Assembly: GCF_011008845.1 (NCBI RefSeq)
Contig: NZ_JAAIWM010000003.1
Span: 62,001 to 126,000 of the forward strand
Length of the DNA stretch: 64,000 nt
DNA from: Bacillus mesophilus
GTDB lineage: Bacteria > Bacillota > Bacilli > Bacillales > SA4
Reading direction: 5' to 3'
Numbering within the stretch: the first letter of the stretch is position 1; each line of letters starts with the position of its first letter. The position numbers and the translations under genes are program-made. Positions 45,133-55,175 of this stretch are shown one piece after another. The notes beneath the pieces are model-generated. The model saw nothing but the letters and a program-made list of their open reading frames with translations. It made no database searches and was not told the DNA's origin.

Positions 45133-46917
45133 TTATAGAGTAAAACGACCAGCTTCAATGATACTTGCAGCAATTTCACGCTTTTTACCAATAACGTTAA
45201 TTGGAGTGTGGCGAGTGAACTTTTTAAGAGCAGATAACATCATGCGTAGCGCATCACCAGTTTCAGTTGCAATTAAAGTTTCTTTTGCATGTGCTTCAAT
45301 TTCATTGAACGCTTCTTGGCAATATACTTGAGTGTAAAGAAGCTTTTGATTGTTCTTTTCAAGTCCTGTTTTGTTAATTGCCTTTTCTGTACGTAGTACT
45401 GCAGACTCCATAGCATAAACATTGCTTACGATATCAGCAATATTACTTAGGATTTCTTGCTCTTTATCTAGGCTCTTACCATATTTTTGTGCAGCTAAGC
45501 CCATTGATAATAGAGCAATTTTCTTTGCATTCTTTACTAAATACTTTTCTTGCTCAAGAACGCCATCGCCAACTTCTTCAGGCATTAGCATCATTAGCTC
45601 TTCTTGAAGTGCTTGTGCTTTTTGGAATAAAGGAAGTTCACCCTTCATTGCCTTACGTAAATACGTACCTGGAACTAGTAAACGGTTAATTTCGTTTGTT
45701 CCTTCGAAGATACGGTTAATACGAGAATCACGGTATACTCTTTCTACCTCATACTCTGCCATGAAGCCGTATCCACCATGAATCTGAACAGCTTCGTCAA
45801 CTACATAATCAAGAGTTTCAGAACCAAACACCTTATTTAATGAGCACTCGATTGCATATTCTGCAATTGCTGCTGGCATTGACTTACCATCTTTAACCTC
45901 TTCATCAGTTAGACGACCCATGCTATCTTCATAAAGTCCTACTGTACGGTATACAGAGCTTTCCATTGCATAAGTTTTCGTTGCCATATTCGCAAGCTTT
46001 TCTTGAATTAGTGAGAAGCTAGAAATAGGTGTTTTGAATTGTTGACGTTGATTTGCATATTGAACAGCTACATCTGTAAGACGCTTAGATCCACCAATTG
46101 TACCTACAGCAAGCTTATAACGACCAATGTTAAGGATGTTAAAGGCAATAACGTGACCTTTACCAAGCTCTCCTAACAGGTTTTCTTTAGGAACTAGTGC
46201 ATCTTCAAGAATTAATGTACGAGTAGATGAACCTTTAATTCCCATTTTCTTTTCTTCTGGACCAGTTGAAACTCCTGGATATCCTTTTTCAACGATAAAT
46301 GCTGAGAAATGCTCTCCGTCTACCTTTGCATACACTACAAATACATCAGCAAAGCCAGAGTTTGTGATCCATTGCTTTTCACCGTTTAATACATAGTGAG
46401 TGCCTTCTGCATTTAATTTAGCAGTTGTTCTAGCTCCTAATGCATCTGATCCTGAACCTGGCTCAGTTAACGCGTAAGCAGCTAATCTTTCACCTGAAGC
46501 TAAATCTGGAAGGTATTGATGCTTTTGCTCTTCGTTACCGAATAGTACGATTGGTAAAGATCCGATTCCTACGTGAGCACCGAATGATAACGAGAAGCTT
46601 CCACCACGTGAAATTTTCTCTGTGATTACAGCTGAACTGATTTTATCTAGTCCAAGTCCGCCGTACTCTTCAGGTACATCAGCACCTAATAGTCCAAGCT
46701 CACCCGCTTGCTTTAAAAGCTTTACAGACTTGTCAAACTGGTGATTTTCAATATCTTCTAAATGAGGTAATACATCGTTCACTACAAAGTCCTCTGTAGT
46801 TTTACCAATCATTTTATGCTCTTCTGTAAAATCTTCTGGAGTAAAAATTCGATCTGCTGTAAGATCCTCGATTAAAAAGCTTCCACCTTTAATCAAATTT
46901 TCAGTTGTTTTTGACAT
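45133..46917 (-). CDS. fadE: Acyl-CoA dehydrogenase FadE
   Basis: This 594-residue FAD enzyme catalyses the first step of beta-oxidation. It contains the acyl-CoA dehydrogenase signatures ALTEPGSGSDALGARTTA, QWITNSGFADVFVVYAKV and QIHGGYGFMAEYEVERVYRDSRINRIFEGTNEINR, with a longer C-terminal domain (about 400-594) typical of the Bacillus FadE/VLCAD-like subgroup. The ATG at 46917 follows GAGGAGG. It is the last gene of fadN-fadA-fadE, 26 bp after fadA. Confidence 0.96.
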   Translation of the reverse strand: MSKTTENLIKGGSFLIEDLTADRIFTPEDFTEEHKMIGKTTEDFVVNDVLPHLEDIENHQFDKSVKLLKQAGELGLLGADVPEEYGGLGLDKISSAVITEKISRGGSFSLSFGAHVGIGSLPIVLFGNEEQKHQYLPDLASGERLAAYALTEPGSGSDALGARTTAKLNAEGTHYVLNGEKQWITNSGFADVFVVYAKVDGEHFSAFIVEKGYPGVSTGPEEKKMGIKGSSTRTLILEDALVPKENLLGELGKGHVIAFNILNIGRYKLAVGTIGGSKRLTDVAVQYANQRQQFKTPISSFSLIQEKLANMATKTYAMESSVYRTVGLYEDSMGRLTDEEVKDGKSMPAAIAEYAIECSLNKVFGSETLDYVVDEAVQIHGGYGFMAEYEVERVYRDSRINRIFEGTNEINRLLVPGTYLRKAMKGELPLFQKAQALQEELMMLMPEEVGDGVLEQEKYLVKNAKKIALLSMGLAAQKYGKSLDKEQEILSNIADIVSNVYAMESAVLRTEKAINKTGLEKNNQKLLYTQVYCQEAFNEIEAHAKETLIATETGDALRMMLSALKKFTRHTPINVIGKKREIAASIIEAGRFTL

Positions 46918-46943
46918 GCTATTTCCTCCTCTTAAATGACCAT

Positions 46944-48119
46944 TTATATTAGTTCAAACACACCAGCAGCGCCCATTCCGCCACCGATACACATCGTAAC
47001 AACACCAAATTGAATATTTTTTCTTCTCATTTCATGAATTAAAGATAATGTTAACTTTGCACCTGAGCATCCTAGTGGATGACCTAATGCAATAGCGCCA
47101 CCATTTACATTCACGATTTCTTCGTTAATTCCTAGCGTTCTGACGATAGCTAGCGACTGAGAAGCAAATGCTTCGTTTAGTTCAAAAAGTCCGATGTCTG
47201 ATAAATCAAGTCCAGCAATCTTTAATGCTTTTGGAATAGCCTCAATTGGACCAATTCCCATGATTTCTGGTGGAACACCAGCTACTGCAAATGAACGGAA
47301 TTTTGCTAACGGCTTTTGTCCTTCAGATAGAGCTTTTTCCTTATCCATTAATAACACTGCCGCGGCACCGTCACTCATTTGTGATGAGTTACCAGCTGTT
47401 ACACTTCCTCTTACATTGAAAGCCGGTCGAAGCTTCCCAAGAACATCTAGGGTAGTTTCGGCACGAACACCTTCATCCTGTGAGAAGGAAAACGTTTTTT
47501 CTTGAGGCTTGTTATTCTTATCAAGAAATCTGTTTGTTACTTCTACTGGTACAATCTCGTCCACAAATTTACCTTCTTGAATCGCCTTTGCAGCACGCTG
47601 ATGACTTCTTACAGCAAATGCATCTTGATCTTCTCGGCTTATTCCATATTTATGAGCAACTGCCTCTGCAGTATGACCCATTCCCATATAATATTCTGGA
47701 GCACTTTCAACAAGCTTAATGTTAGGTCTAACTGTATGACCTGTCATTGGAACAATACTCATTGATTCTGCTCCACCAGCTAGAATCGTATCTGAAGAAC
47801 CTAACATGATACGCTCTGCTCCGTAAGCAATACTTTGAAGACCTGATGAGCAATAACGGTTGATTGTAATGGCTGGAACGGTATTTGGTAAGCCTGCAAG
47901 AGCCCCAATATTTCTAGCCATGTTTAATCCTTGTTCTGCTTCAGGCATTGCACAACCAATGATTAAGTCATCAATATTACCTTCATAATTATTTGCACGC
48001 TTTAGCGTTTCCTTTACAACTAATGCTCCAAGATCATCTGGACGCACATTTGCAAGGGCTCCGCGCTTTGCTTTTCCGACTGGAGTTCTAGCTCCTGCAA
48101 CTATTACTGCTTCTCTCAC
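46944..48119 (-). CDS. fadA: Acetyl-CoA acyltransferase (thiolase) FadA
   Basis: This 391-residue thiolase carries out the last step of beta-oxidation. The nucleophile Cys is in NRYCSSGLQSIAYGAERI (about residue 91); the C-terminal GGAIALGHPLGCSGAK and CIGGGMGAAG hold the catalytic His and second Cys. The start is GTG at 48119, 4 nt after GGGGGAG, which gives MREAVIVAGARTPVG and the same length as B. subtilis FadA; the longer frame to 48185 would add an unrelated extension. A hairpin lies between it and fadN. Confidence 0.96.
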   Translation of the reverse strand: MREAVIVAGARTPVGKAKRGALANVRPDDLGALVVKETLKRANNYEGNIDDLIIGCAMPEAEQGLNMARNIGALAGLPNTVPAITINRYCSSGLQSIAYGAERIMLGSSDTILAGGAESMSIVPMTGHTVRPNIKLVESAPEYYMGMGHTAEAVAHKYGISREDQDAFAVRSHQRAAKAIQEGKFVDEIVPVEVTNRFLDKNNKPQEKTFSFSQDEGVRAETTLDVLGKLRPAFNVRGSVTAGNSSQMSDGAAAVLLMDKEKALSEGQKPLAKFRSFAVAGVPPEIMGIGPIEAIPKALKIAGLDLSDIGLFELNEAFASQSLAIVRTLGINEEIVNVNGGAIALGHPLGCSGAKLTLSLIHEMRRKNIQFGVVTMCIGGGMGAAGVFELI

Positions 48120-48196
48120 ATTACTCCCCCATTTCCTTTTTGTTAGGCACTTTTCGTAAAGACTACTTCTTACAAATAGAGCCATTTATTATGGAG

Positions 48197-48217
48197 AGAG
48201 AGGCCCAATGCCTCTCT
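48197..48217 (-). other. Intercistronic hairpin between fadN and fadA
   Basis: AGAGAGGC / GCCTCTCT (48197-48204, 48210-48217) is an 8-bp stem with no T run on the minus strand. It is probably an mRNA stability or processing element rather than a terminator. Confidence 0.55.
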
Positions 48218-48226
48218 ATGAATCTA

Positions 48227-50608
48227 TTAATTACGTAACGGTTTACCTTTTAAAAGCATATGCTGCATACGCTGTTGTGACTTTGGCTCCGCAACTAAGC
48301 TTAAGAATGCTTCTCTTTCTAAATCAAGTAAGTACTGCTCATCAACCTCTGTTCCGAAGTTAACTCTACCACCTGCTAATACAAACGCTAGCTTCTTAGC
48401 AATCTTCGAATCATGCTCTGAAATGAATCCAGAACGTAACATAGAATCAATTCCTAGTAACAATGTTGCGTAACCAGTTTCACCTACCACTGGAACCTTG
48501 TTACGCTTTGGTGCTTGATATCCTCTACTTGCAAGTGCTAGTACAGCACGCTTTGCATCATGTAGTAGATGATCACCATTTATGCTAATGCCATCATGAT
48601 TTGATAAGAAATTATTATTTCTTGCTTCTTGTGCAGAAGTAGAAACCTTAGCCATTGCAATCATTTCGAATACTTGATTCGTGATTTTTTGTAGATCCTT
48701 TTCTACTCCATTAGGTAATCCCTCTAGATGGCTAATATATAATTCCTTATTTCCGCCACCACCTGGAATTAAACCAACACCTACTTCAACCAAGCCCATA
48801 TACGTTTCCATAGAAGCTTGAATTTGGGCAGCTGGCAAGCAGATTTCTGCTCCTCCACCAAGTGCCATTCCAAACGGAGCAGCAACAACTGGCTTTGGAC
48901 TATATTTGACATTCATCATCGTTTGCTGGAATTGGCGAACGACCATATCAAGTTCAAAGAAGTTATCATCTTGTGCTTCCATTAGAATCATCGCAAGGTT
49001 AGCACCTACGCAGAAGTTTTTACCTTGATTACCGATCACAAGACCCTCGTAGTTACGGTCAACTTCTTCAATAGCAAAGTTAATCATTTGAGTAACATCT
49101 GGACCGATTGAATTATTTGGAGAATGGAATTCTAAACCTGCAACTCCATCACCTAAATCTATTAAACTAGCACCACTATTCTTTTTAATTACCCCGTTCT
49201 TTTCCTTAAGACCCTTTAAGTAAATAACCTTTGGGTTTACAACCTTTGATTCATAGCTTCCATTTTGGAAATAAAGCTCTTGTCCCTCTTCTTTCTTATA
49301 GAAAGAAGTTTGACCTGCTTCTAACATTTCTAGTACCCAAGCAGGAACCTGTTGACCTTCTGCTTGCATTTTCTTTACTGAGTTTTCAACGCCGATTGCA
49401 TCCCATAACTCAAATGGACCTTTGTCCCAGCCGAATCCCCATTTCATTGCATTATCAATCGCAACGATATCATCAGCAATTACACCTTTAAGACCTGCAG
49501 TATATACAAGGACAGGACTCATGATACTCCATAAAAGCTGTCCAGCACGATCATCCGCATAGACAAGTGCTTTTAACTTATCATTGCCTTTTGCTTGTTT
49601 AGCCAATTCAATGGATGGAGCTGTTAGTTTCTTGCGTGGTTCATATTCTAAAGTTTCAGGATTCAATTCTAGAATTTCTTTGCCTTGCTTCAAGAAGAAT
49701 CCTTGACCTGATTTACTTCCTAACCAGCCTTTTTCAAGCATGGATTTCATAAATGTAGGAACTTCAAATGCTTCCTTTTCTTCTCCCTCTACTTGGTCAT
49801 AAACGTTATTTGCTACATGCACAAATGTATCTAAACCAACTACATCAAGAGTACGGAAGGTTGCACTTTTCGGTCTACCAATTAACGGTCCAGTTACAGA
49901 GTCTACCTCACCAACACTGTAGCCACCTTTTAACATTTGTTTAACTGTCATGATCAATCCGTAAGTACCAATTCTATTTCCAATGAAGTTAGGAGTATCC
50001 TTTGCTTCTACAACTCCCTTACCCAGAACATCTTCACCATAAGTCTTCATAAATGAAAGAACTTCAGGATCTGTATTCTTTGTAGGGATGATTTCAAGAA
50101 GTTTTAGATAACGTGGCGGGTTGAAGAAATGAGTTCCTAAGAAATGCTTTTGGAAATCTTCAGAACGACCTTCAGCCATAGCCTCAATTGAAATACCAGA
50201 AGTATTCGAGCTAACAATCGTTCCTGGCTTTCTCACTTCATCAATACGTGTAAACACTTGCTTCTTTATATTTAAGTTCTCAACGACAACTTCAATAATC
50301 CAATCTACATCTTTAAGGCGTTCAAAGTCATCATCAAAATTTCCAGCTTCAATTAAAGAAATGTTTTCCTTTGCTGCTAATGGAGCAGGCTTCTGCTTTA
50401 ACAGCTTTTGAATAGCAGTTTGGCTTAGACGATTACGGACAACCTTGTCCTCTAGTGTAAGCCCTTTCTTTTTTTCGTCTTCTGTCAATTCTCTAGGTAC
50501 GATGTCTAGTAGTAACGTTGGAATGCCGATGTTGGCTAAGTGGGCAGCAATTCCTGATCCCATAACTCCGGATCCTAATACAGCTGCTTTGCGAATGTTT
50601 CGACTCAA
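48227..50608 (-). CDS. fadN: 3-hydroxyacyl-CoA dehydrogenase/enoyl-CoA hydratase FadN
   Basis: This 793-residue bifunctional enzyme performs steps two and three of beta-oxidation. The N-terminal NAD-binding domain begins AAVLGSGVMGSGIAAHLAN, with GTHFFNPPRYLKLLEIIP and FIGNRIGTYG in the dehydrogenase part (about 1-400). The C-terminal hydratase domain (about 480-720) has IGNQGKNFCVGANLA and GMALGGGAEICLPA, where oxyanion-hole glycines and the catalytic Glu lie. The order dehydrogenase-hydratase is the reverse of E. coli FadB, as in B. subtilis FadN. Start TTG at 50608, after AAAGGGGAG. First gene of the operon. Confidence 0.96.
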   Translation of the reverse strand: MSRNIRKAAVLGSGVMGSGIAAHLANIGIPTLLLDIVPRELTEDEKKKGLTLEDKVVRNRLSQTAIQKLLKQKPAPLAAKENISLIEAGNFDDDFERLKDVDWIIEVVVENLNIKKQVFTRIDEVRKPGTIVSSNTSGISIEAMAEGRSEDFQKHFLGTHFFNPPRYLKLLEIIPTKNTDPEVLSFMKTYGEDVLGKGVVEAKDTPNFIGNRIGTYGLIMTVKQMLKGGYSVGEVDSVTGPLIGRPKSATFRTLDVVGLDTFVHVANNVYDQVEGEEKEAFEVPTFMKSMLEKGWLGSKSGQGFFLKQGKEILELNPETLEYEPRKKLTAPSIELAKQAKGNDKLKALVYADDRAGQLLWSIMSPVLVYTAGLKGVIADDIVAIDNAMKWGFGWDKGPFELWDAIGVENSVKKMQAEGQQVPAWVLEMLEAGQTSFYKKEEGQELYFQNGSYESKVVNPKVIYLKGLKEKNGVIKKNSGASLIDLGDGVAGLEFHSPNNSIGPDVTQMINFAIEEVDRNYEGLVIGNQGKNFCVGANLAMILMEAQDDNFFELDMVVRQFQQTMMNVKYSPKPVVAAPFGMALGGGAEICLPAAQIQASMETYMGLVEVGVGLIPGGGGNKELYISHLEGLPNGVEKDLQKITNQVFEMIAMAKVSTSAQEARNNNFLSNHDGISINGDHLLHDAKRAVLALASRGYQAPKRNKVPVVGETGYATLLLGIDSMLRSGFISEHDSKIAKKLAFVLAGGRVNFGTEVDEQYLLDLEREAFLSLVAEPKSQQRMQHMLLKGKPLRN

Positions 50609-50632
50609 CCGTAATCTCCCCTTTCTTCACTT

Positions 50633-50650
50633 TGAATGAATGCTCATTCA
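50633..50650. promoter_or_regulatory. FadR operator upstream of fadNAE
   Basis: TGAATGAATGCTCATTCA is an 18-bp palindrome 25 bp before the fadN start. It matches the TetR-type FadR box of Bacillus (TGAATGA-N4-TCATTCA). Binding would repress fadNAE until long-chain acyl-CoA accumulates. Confidence 0.9.
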
Positions 50651-50796
50651 TTTTTTAGTTAAAAAAATATAACCTCTTCTTCTTTCACTATAATCCATTT
50701 TGGAAATTTTCGCAATAATAAATCGAAACATCCTCCCATTTTATTCTGTCATTTTTTTACTCACATAGGAAACGATAATAGATGGAGGTGATCATC

Positions 50797-50946
50797 ATGG
50801 CTAAACTTAAAAAGAATCCATCTGAACGAGCTAAGAGTGCTGCAAGCGTTAAAGGAAATGCAGGTCCAACGGTTAAAGGCGATGTGACCGGAAAGACTCA
50901 AAGCACCAACCAGCAATACAAAAAACCGAACATGGGTGGGGAATAA
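50797..50946 (+). CDS. yuzL: YuzL family small protein
   Basis: This 49-residue basic, Lys/Asn/Gln-rich protein begins MAKLKKNPSERAKSAASVKG and ends KKPNMGGE. It matches the YuzL family, found next to fadN in B. subtilis. Its low complexity resembles small acid-soluble or spore-associated peptides, but no function is known. A strong GGAGGTGAT precedes the ATG. Followed by a long GC-rich hairpin. Confidence 0.88.
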   Translation: MAKLKKNPSERAKSAASVKGNAGPTVKGDVTGKTQSTNQQYKKPNMGGE

Positions 50947-50980
50947 CAAACGATATTACTCGCTGTTACTTCTTTAGTAC

Positions 50981-51017
50981 ATTAACGCATTGGGGGCCTG
51001 GCCCCCAATGCGTTAAT
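50981..51017. repeat. Perfect 17-bp hairpin at the end of the beta-propeller gene
   Basis: ATTAACGCATTGGGGGC and GCCCCCAATGCGTTAAT (50981-50997, 51001-51017) are perfect arms around a CTG loop. It lies 3 nt beyond the stop of the minus-strand gene and downstream of yuzL. There is no T run on either strand, so it may block or process transcripts in both directions, or be a mobile palindrome. Confidence 0.8.
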
Positions 51018-51020
51018 GCG

Positions 51021-53183
51021 TTACCAGGTGACTTTATGAGCTGTGATTTTATTTGGTGACACTGCGTAAATGTGATCGTCTATATAGAGTACTCGCATGA
51101 TTTGGTTTTCCCAGCTTTCGTAGAGGTTTTTCTCGGGCTCGTGGGTGATTTCCTTTTGTAGCTGAAAGCCCTTAACTAGGTCTATACTGTAGGCAAGTGC
51201 TCCTTGAAAGACTAATTCTTGTTCATACTGACTACCTACCTTATCTTGGTAAACAGTAATCGGAAAGGCAAATATATTTTTGTTTTTATTAAAGAGTAAT
51301 GCTTTATGATCATAGTTTAGTGGTGAGTAGGTTCCTCCTCCACCAATAATTTCCGAGAATTTTTCAGTTGGTTCAGTTGGATTACTTACATCAAACAGTG
51401 AGATTTTCACACCATCTGTGAGAACCCGTGGCGACAGATCCCCCTCACTCTTTACTAGCTTTGTATGCTGTCCAAATCCAATTAAATGGTTTTCATCATA
51501 AGGATGAAGATAGTTGCTAAACCCAGGTATTTTTAACTCTCCAAGAACAGTAGGCTTCCTGTGATCACTCATGTCTAGAACAAATAATGGGTCAACCTCT
51601 TTGAACGTTACCACATATGCCTTTTGCCCCATGAATCTCACTGAATAAATTCGTTCACCCAGTGCCAGGTCTTCTACACTGCCAACCACATTCATGTTTT
51701 CATCTAGAACAAAAACATGATTACTTGAAGGGGTGTTTTCATTCCACGTATCACCTTCTGTAGTTGCAATCCTAAAATGCCCATCAAACTCATCCATAGA
51801 AAACTGATTGAGTAGGCTTCCCTTCACAAGACCAGATCCAATAAAGCTAACATCAAGTCCGTCTATTTCAAATTTAAAAATTTCTGTTTTAGCCGATGAG
51901 ACAGGACGTATGGAATCAAAGATCGTTCTGTCATTCATAATGACCTCATTATATTTAGAAACGGCCATATATAAATTTTCTTTTGACATATAAATATCTG
52001 AACCACTACCTAAATAGGTAGAAACCTGCATCTCTTTTTCTGGTTGATCTATATCAAATGCCGCAATGATCGAATAGTTAGCATTTTGTGATTCTGGAAA
52101 ATAACGAATATCCTCATAATTAATATGCTTCATGTCTTCTGAACTGGAGGTATCAAAGAACCTTGGCCTTAAATCGAGATCTTCCTTTTCTAATGCCCAA
52201 TAATCTGGATAATGATTGTTTAGAAGATAGACGATCGAACCTACTTTTCTAGAGGTGATATAGTTCCCCTCTACCCCCACCGTTTTTAACTCTTTAGGAT
52301 TACTAGGATCCGCTATATCATAAACCACTGCTTTGGTTTGCTGATACAGGGGAGCTACCCTTTTACTAGAGCTTTCTGCTATTGAGTAGTCCTGAAAAGA
52401 ATGTCCAATAACAACTAGCTTATTTTGATCAACATATAATTGATAGGGTTCAAAGTCTGGATATTTAATAGTAGAAACTGCTTTAATCTTATCTGAAGGC
52501 ACTGCTTTTGTAATAATTAACTCTCTATTTATCGCTTGGTAGATATAGGTACCATCTGTTTTTACAATATCTGCCTCATCCACACCTTGTACCTGTACAT
52601 TAGTATCGGAAAAAGAACTTTCTGCTTCTGATTTTGAGCCGGCTGCTGAATCATCGGCAACTGTTGATTCCTCTGTGGCCATTCCAAAACGGTTACTTCT
52701 CATCGACTCTTCTTTTTTCATGATGCTACGAAAATATCCAAGAAGCTTTTGTTCATTTCCTACAATTGGAAGTCCGTCTGAAACTGAAAACGAGATCATT
52801 TCGCCTACCTTTAATAAGTCGCCTACTTTGGATTTAATTTCACTTTTAACGTGCAGAGAAAAATAGGGGGAAGCTATATCATAGCCATCCTCTGGCGGTG
52901 TAATGATTACTGCCATTTGGTCGTCTCTAACTGTTAACTTTGTGTCAACTCTATTTCCTTCTGCATCTTCTATATAAATATTTTTCGCTGTAAGCGTGGA
53001 AGGATCCATTTTATCCGAAAACTCTAACTCCCAAGTGTGATTAGGAAGCACCACTTTCCTACTATTTTCTAAAGCCCATCCACTAACCACACTGGGTTTT
53101 GATCCATACACTCCGTACTGAAAGATGAAAGCAACACAAATCAATAAGAATAATAGCATGATAAAATATTTTGGTTTTAACAT
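51021..53183 (-). CDS. Secreted or membrane-anchored beta-propeller domain protein
   Basis: This 720-residue protein has an N-terminal hydrophobic anchor (YFIMLLFLLICVAFIFQYGVYG, about residues 5-26), an Ig-like domain (about 40-125, LEFSDKMDPSTLTAKNIYI) and a large beta-propeller domain (about 185-720, QVQGVDEADIVKTDGTYIYQ, the signature of the Beta_propel family). It probably faces the outside of the cell; role unknown. The start is ATG at 53183, preceded by AAAGGAGG; an upstream in-frame start at 53210 lacks a ribosome binding site. Not present at this position in B. subtilis 168 to my knowledge. Confidence 0.85.
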   Translation of the reverse strand: MLKPKYFIMLLFLLICVAFIFQYGVYGSKPSVVSGWALENSRKVVLPNHTWELEFSDKMDPSTLTAKNIYIEDAEGNRVDTKLTVRDDQMAVIITPPEDGYDIASPYFSLHVKSEIKSKVGDLLKVGEMISFSVSDGLPIVGNEQKLLGYFRSIMKKEESMRSNRFGMATEESTVADDSAAGSKSEAESSFSDTNVQVQGVDEADIVKTDGTYIYQAINRELIITKAVPSDKIKAVSTIKYPDFEPYQLYVDQNKLVVIGHSFQDYSIAESSSKRVAPLYQQTKAVVYDIADPSNPKELKTVGVEGNYITSRKVGSIVYLLNNHYPDYWALEKEDLDLRPRFFDTSSSEDMKHINYEDIRYFPESQNANYSIIAAFDIDQPEKEMQVSTYLGSGSDIYMSKENLYMAVSKYNEVIMNDRTIFDSIRPVSSAKTEIFKFEIDGLDVSFIGSGLVKGSLLNQFSMDEFDGHFRIATTEGDTWNENTPSSNHVFVLDENMNVVGSVEDLALGERIYSVRFMGQKAYVVTFKEVDPLFVLDMSDHRKPTVLGELKIPGFSNYLHPYDENHLIGFGQHTKLVKSEGDLSPRVLTDGVKISLFDVSNPTEPTEKFSEIIGGGGTYSPLNYDHKALLFNKNKNIFAFPITVYQDKVGSQYEQELVFQGALAYSIDLVKGFQLQKEITHEPEKNLYESWENQIMRVLYIDDHIYAVSPNKITAHKVTW

Positions 53184-53435
53184 TCTCAGGGAGCCTCCTT
53201 TATAGTGCATAGTCGAAAACGAGGAGGAAAAGTTACATCTTTTTTTACTTTTTCAGGAATATTTTTGAATATTCTATCAAAATGAACTTTACATATAACA
53301 ATTCCAAATCAACAACTTAGAAATTGAGGTCCAACTTCTCCTGACATCATGTAAGTTGCAATTTAAAACATTTTCATCCAAACTACCCTTTTGTGTTACA
53401 ATATTTTCAATCTAAACGTCAGGAGAATTCCATAT

Positions 53436-55175
53436 ATGTTTGAATTGATGCTTACAATGCTGGAAAGGTTGGGTATTCTTGTAACGATTGCGTTTATTTT
53501 GACACGCTTTCGTTTCTCTCGTCAGATGATTCAGCATGAACACATTGGACCTAGACAACAACTACTTGCTATTTTATTCTTTGGATTCTTTGCAATCATA
53601 GGAACATATTCTGGGTTAACCTTTAATGCCGATTCGATGGATTTTGACCGATGGGCAAATGACCTAAACCAAGATGAAGCACTAGCTAATTCAAGAGTAA
53701 TCGGAATCATTATTGCGGGACTTCTTGGTGGTTATAAAGTTGGAATTGGTGCAGGATTAATCGCAGGTGTTCACCGTTATTCGATGGGAGGCTTCACCGA
53801 CATTGCATGTGGCTTATCTGCTATTATTGCTGGTATTGTTGCAGGAGCATTTTATCGCAAAAATAAACATATCTCATTAACTTCGGCCTTTTTTATTGGA
53901 GCCCTTGCTGAAGCCATACAGATGATCATTATATTACTAGTCGCTCAGCCATTTCAAAAAGCCTTAACCTTAGTAGAGATGATTGGTCTACCGATGATTC
54001 TAGCGAATGGTATAGGTTCTGCTTTATTTCTATTAATCATCCGAAACGTTCTAAACGAAGAGGAGAAGATCGGTGCCCTTCAAACTCAAAAGGCACTTCG
54101 CCTAGCCGAACTTACATTGACACATCTAAGAAAAGGTCTATATGTCGAATCTGCAAAAGAGGCATGTACAATTTTATATAGAGAGGTTCAAGCCAGTGCA
54201 ATCGCAATAACCGACCAGGAAAGAATCTTGGCACATGTAGGCTTAGCCCAAGAGCACCATCGTGAGCTCACGCCTATTCAAACAGATGCAACAAAAAGAG
54301 TTATTCAAGAAGGTAGAGTTATTGTCGCTAATCATGACGAAATACAGTGCGTCCACGATGACTGTCCATTACATGCAGTGGTCATTGCCCCACTATGTCA
54401 AAGAGACAAAACAATCGGTACATTAAAATTCTACTTTCGTTCTGAAAAAGAGATTACCCCTCTTGTCATACAACTGATTACGGGCCTAAGCTCCCTACTT
54501 AGTAATCAGTTAGATATAGCCGAGGCAGATAGAGCTTATCACTTAGCAAAAGAAGCAGAAATAAAAGCATTACAAGCTCAAATAAGTCCACATTTTTTAT
54601 TTAATTCACTAAACATCATTGTTTCACTCATTAGAACTGACCAAAAGAAAGCAAGGAATTTACTAATCGCTTTATCTCACTTTCTACGTCAAAATCTAAC
54701 AGGTACGACTGAACAATGGATCACTTTAGAACAAGAACTTAAGCATGTAAAAGCTTATCTTTCAATAGAAGAAGCAAGGTTCGTTGATAAACTTCGTGTC
54801 ATTTATGATATTGACGAGCAGGTTTTAGGGAAGCCGATTCCACCTTTAACACTGCAGCCGATTGTTGAAAATGCTATTAAACATGGAATTAAAGATAAGG
54901 AAAGGAATTGTGAAATTAGTATTATCATTAAGCAGATGGACCAGGACATACTCGTATCCGTTCAAGACAATGGACGTGGTATTGATTTTTCTAAATATCC
55001 AAAGTTAGTAAAAGAGAAAGTTATGTCTAAAACTGGAACTGGTATAGGACTATATAATGTGAATCGACGACTTGTCATGATGCTTGGTGAAAAATCAGCT
55101 CTCTCAATAAATAGTAAACAAAATGAGGGAACGACCGTTTCCTTTACAATTTCAGCGAGTATGGAGGAAGTATAA
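53436..55175 (+). CDS. lytS: LytS-type sensor histidine kinase
   Basis: This 579-residue sensor has an N-terminal 5TM-LytS membrane domain (about 1-200, with IGIIIAGLLGGYKVGIGAGLIAG), a GAF domain (about 215-355) and a His-kinase domain. The phospho-accepting His386 lies in LQAQISPHFLFNSLNII; the ATP-binding part has IVENAIKHGI and DNGRGID. The start is ATG at 53436, 8 nt after CAGGAG. It overlaps lytT. LytS and BtsS proteins sense extracellular pyruvate or membrane state. The neighbouring CstA gene favours pyruvate sensing. Confidence 0.92.
   Translation: MFELMLTMLERLGILVTIAFILTRFRFSRQMIQHEHIGPRQQLLAILFFGFFAIIGTYSGLTFNADSMDFDRWANDLNQDEALANSRVIGIIIAGLLGGYKVGIGAGLIAGVHRYSMGGFTDIACGLSAIIAGIVAGAFYRKNKHISLTSAFFIGALAEAIQMIIILLVAQPFQKALTLVEMIGLPMILANGIGSALFLLIIRNVLNEEEKIGALQTQKALRLAELTLTHLRKGLYVESAKEACTILYREVQASAIAITDQERILAHVGLAQEHHRELTPIQTDATKRVIQEGRVIVANHDEIQCVHDDCPLHAVVIAPLCQRDKTIGTLKFYFRSEKEITPLVIQLITGLSSLLSNQLDIAEADRAYHLAKEAEIKALQAQISPHFLFNSLNIIVSLIRTDQKKARNLLIALSHFLRQNLTGTTEQWITLEQELKHVKAYLSIEEARFVDKLRVIYDIDEQVLGKPIPPLTLQPIVENAIKHGIKDKERNCEISIIIKQMDQDILVSVQDNGRGIDFSKYPKLVKEKVMSKTGTGIGLYNVNRRLVMMLGEKSALSINSKQNEGTTVSFTISASMEEV

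Noticed and set aside
45422..45689. Open frames on the plus strand inside fadE, and many similar antisense frames elsewhere
   Set aside because: They overlap strongly conserved genes on the other strand, have no ribosome binding sites and encode no recognisable motifs.
48120..48185. Longer FadA with a 22-residue N-terminal extension
   Set aside because: The extension (MALFVRSSLYEK) is unlike thiolases, and GTG at 48119 has GGGGGAG directly upstream and restores the family length.
50761..50949. 62-residue minus-strand frame opposite yuzL
   Set aside because: The plus strand holds the recognised YuzL family with a strong ribosome binding site; the minus frame has none.
53391..53435. Upstream start for lytS
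   Set aside because: No ribosome binding site; ATG at 53436 follows CAGGAG and begins the first membrane helix region correctly.
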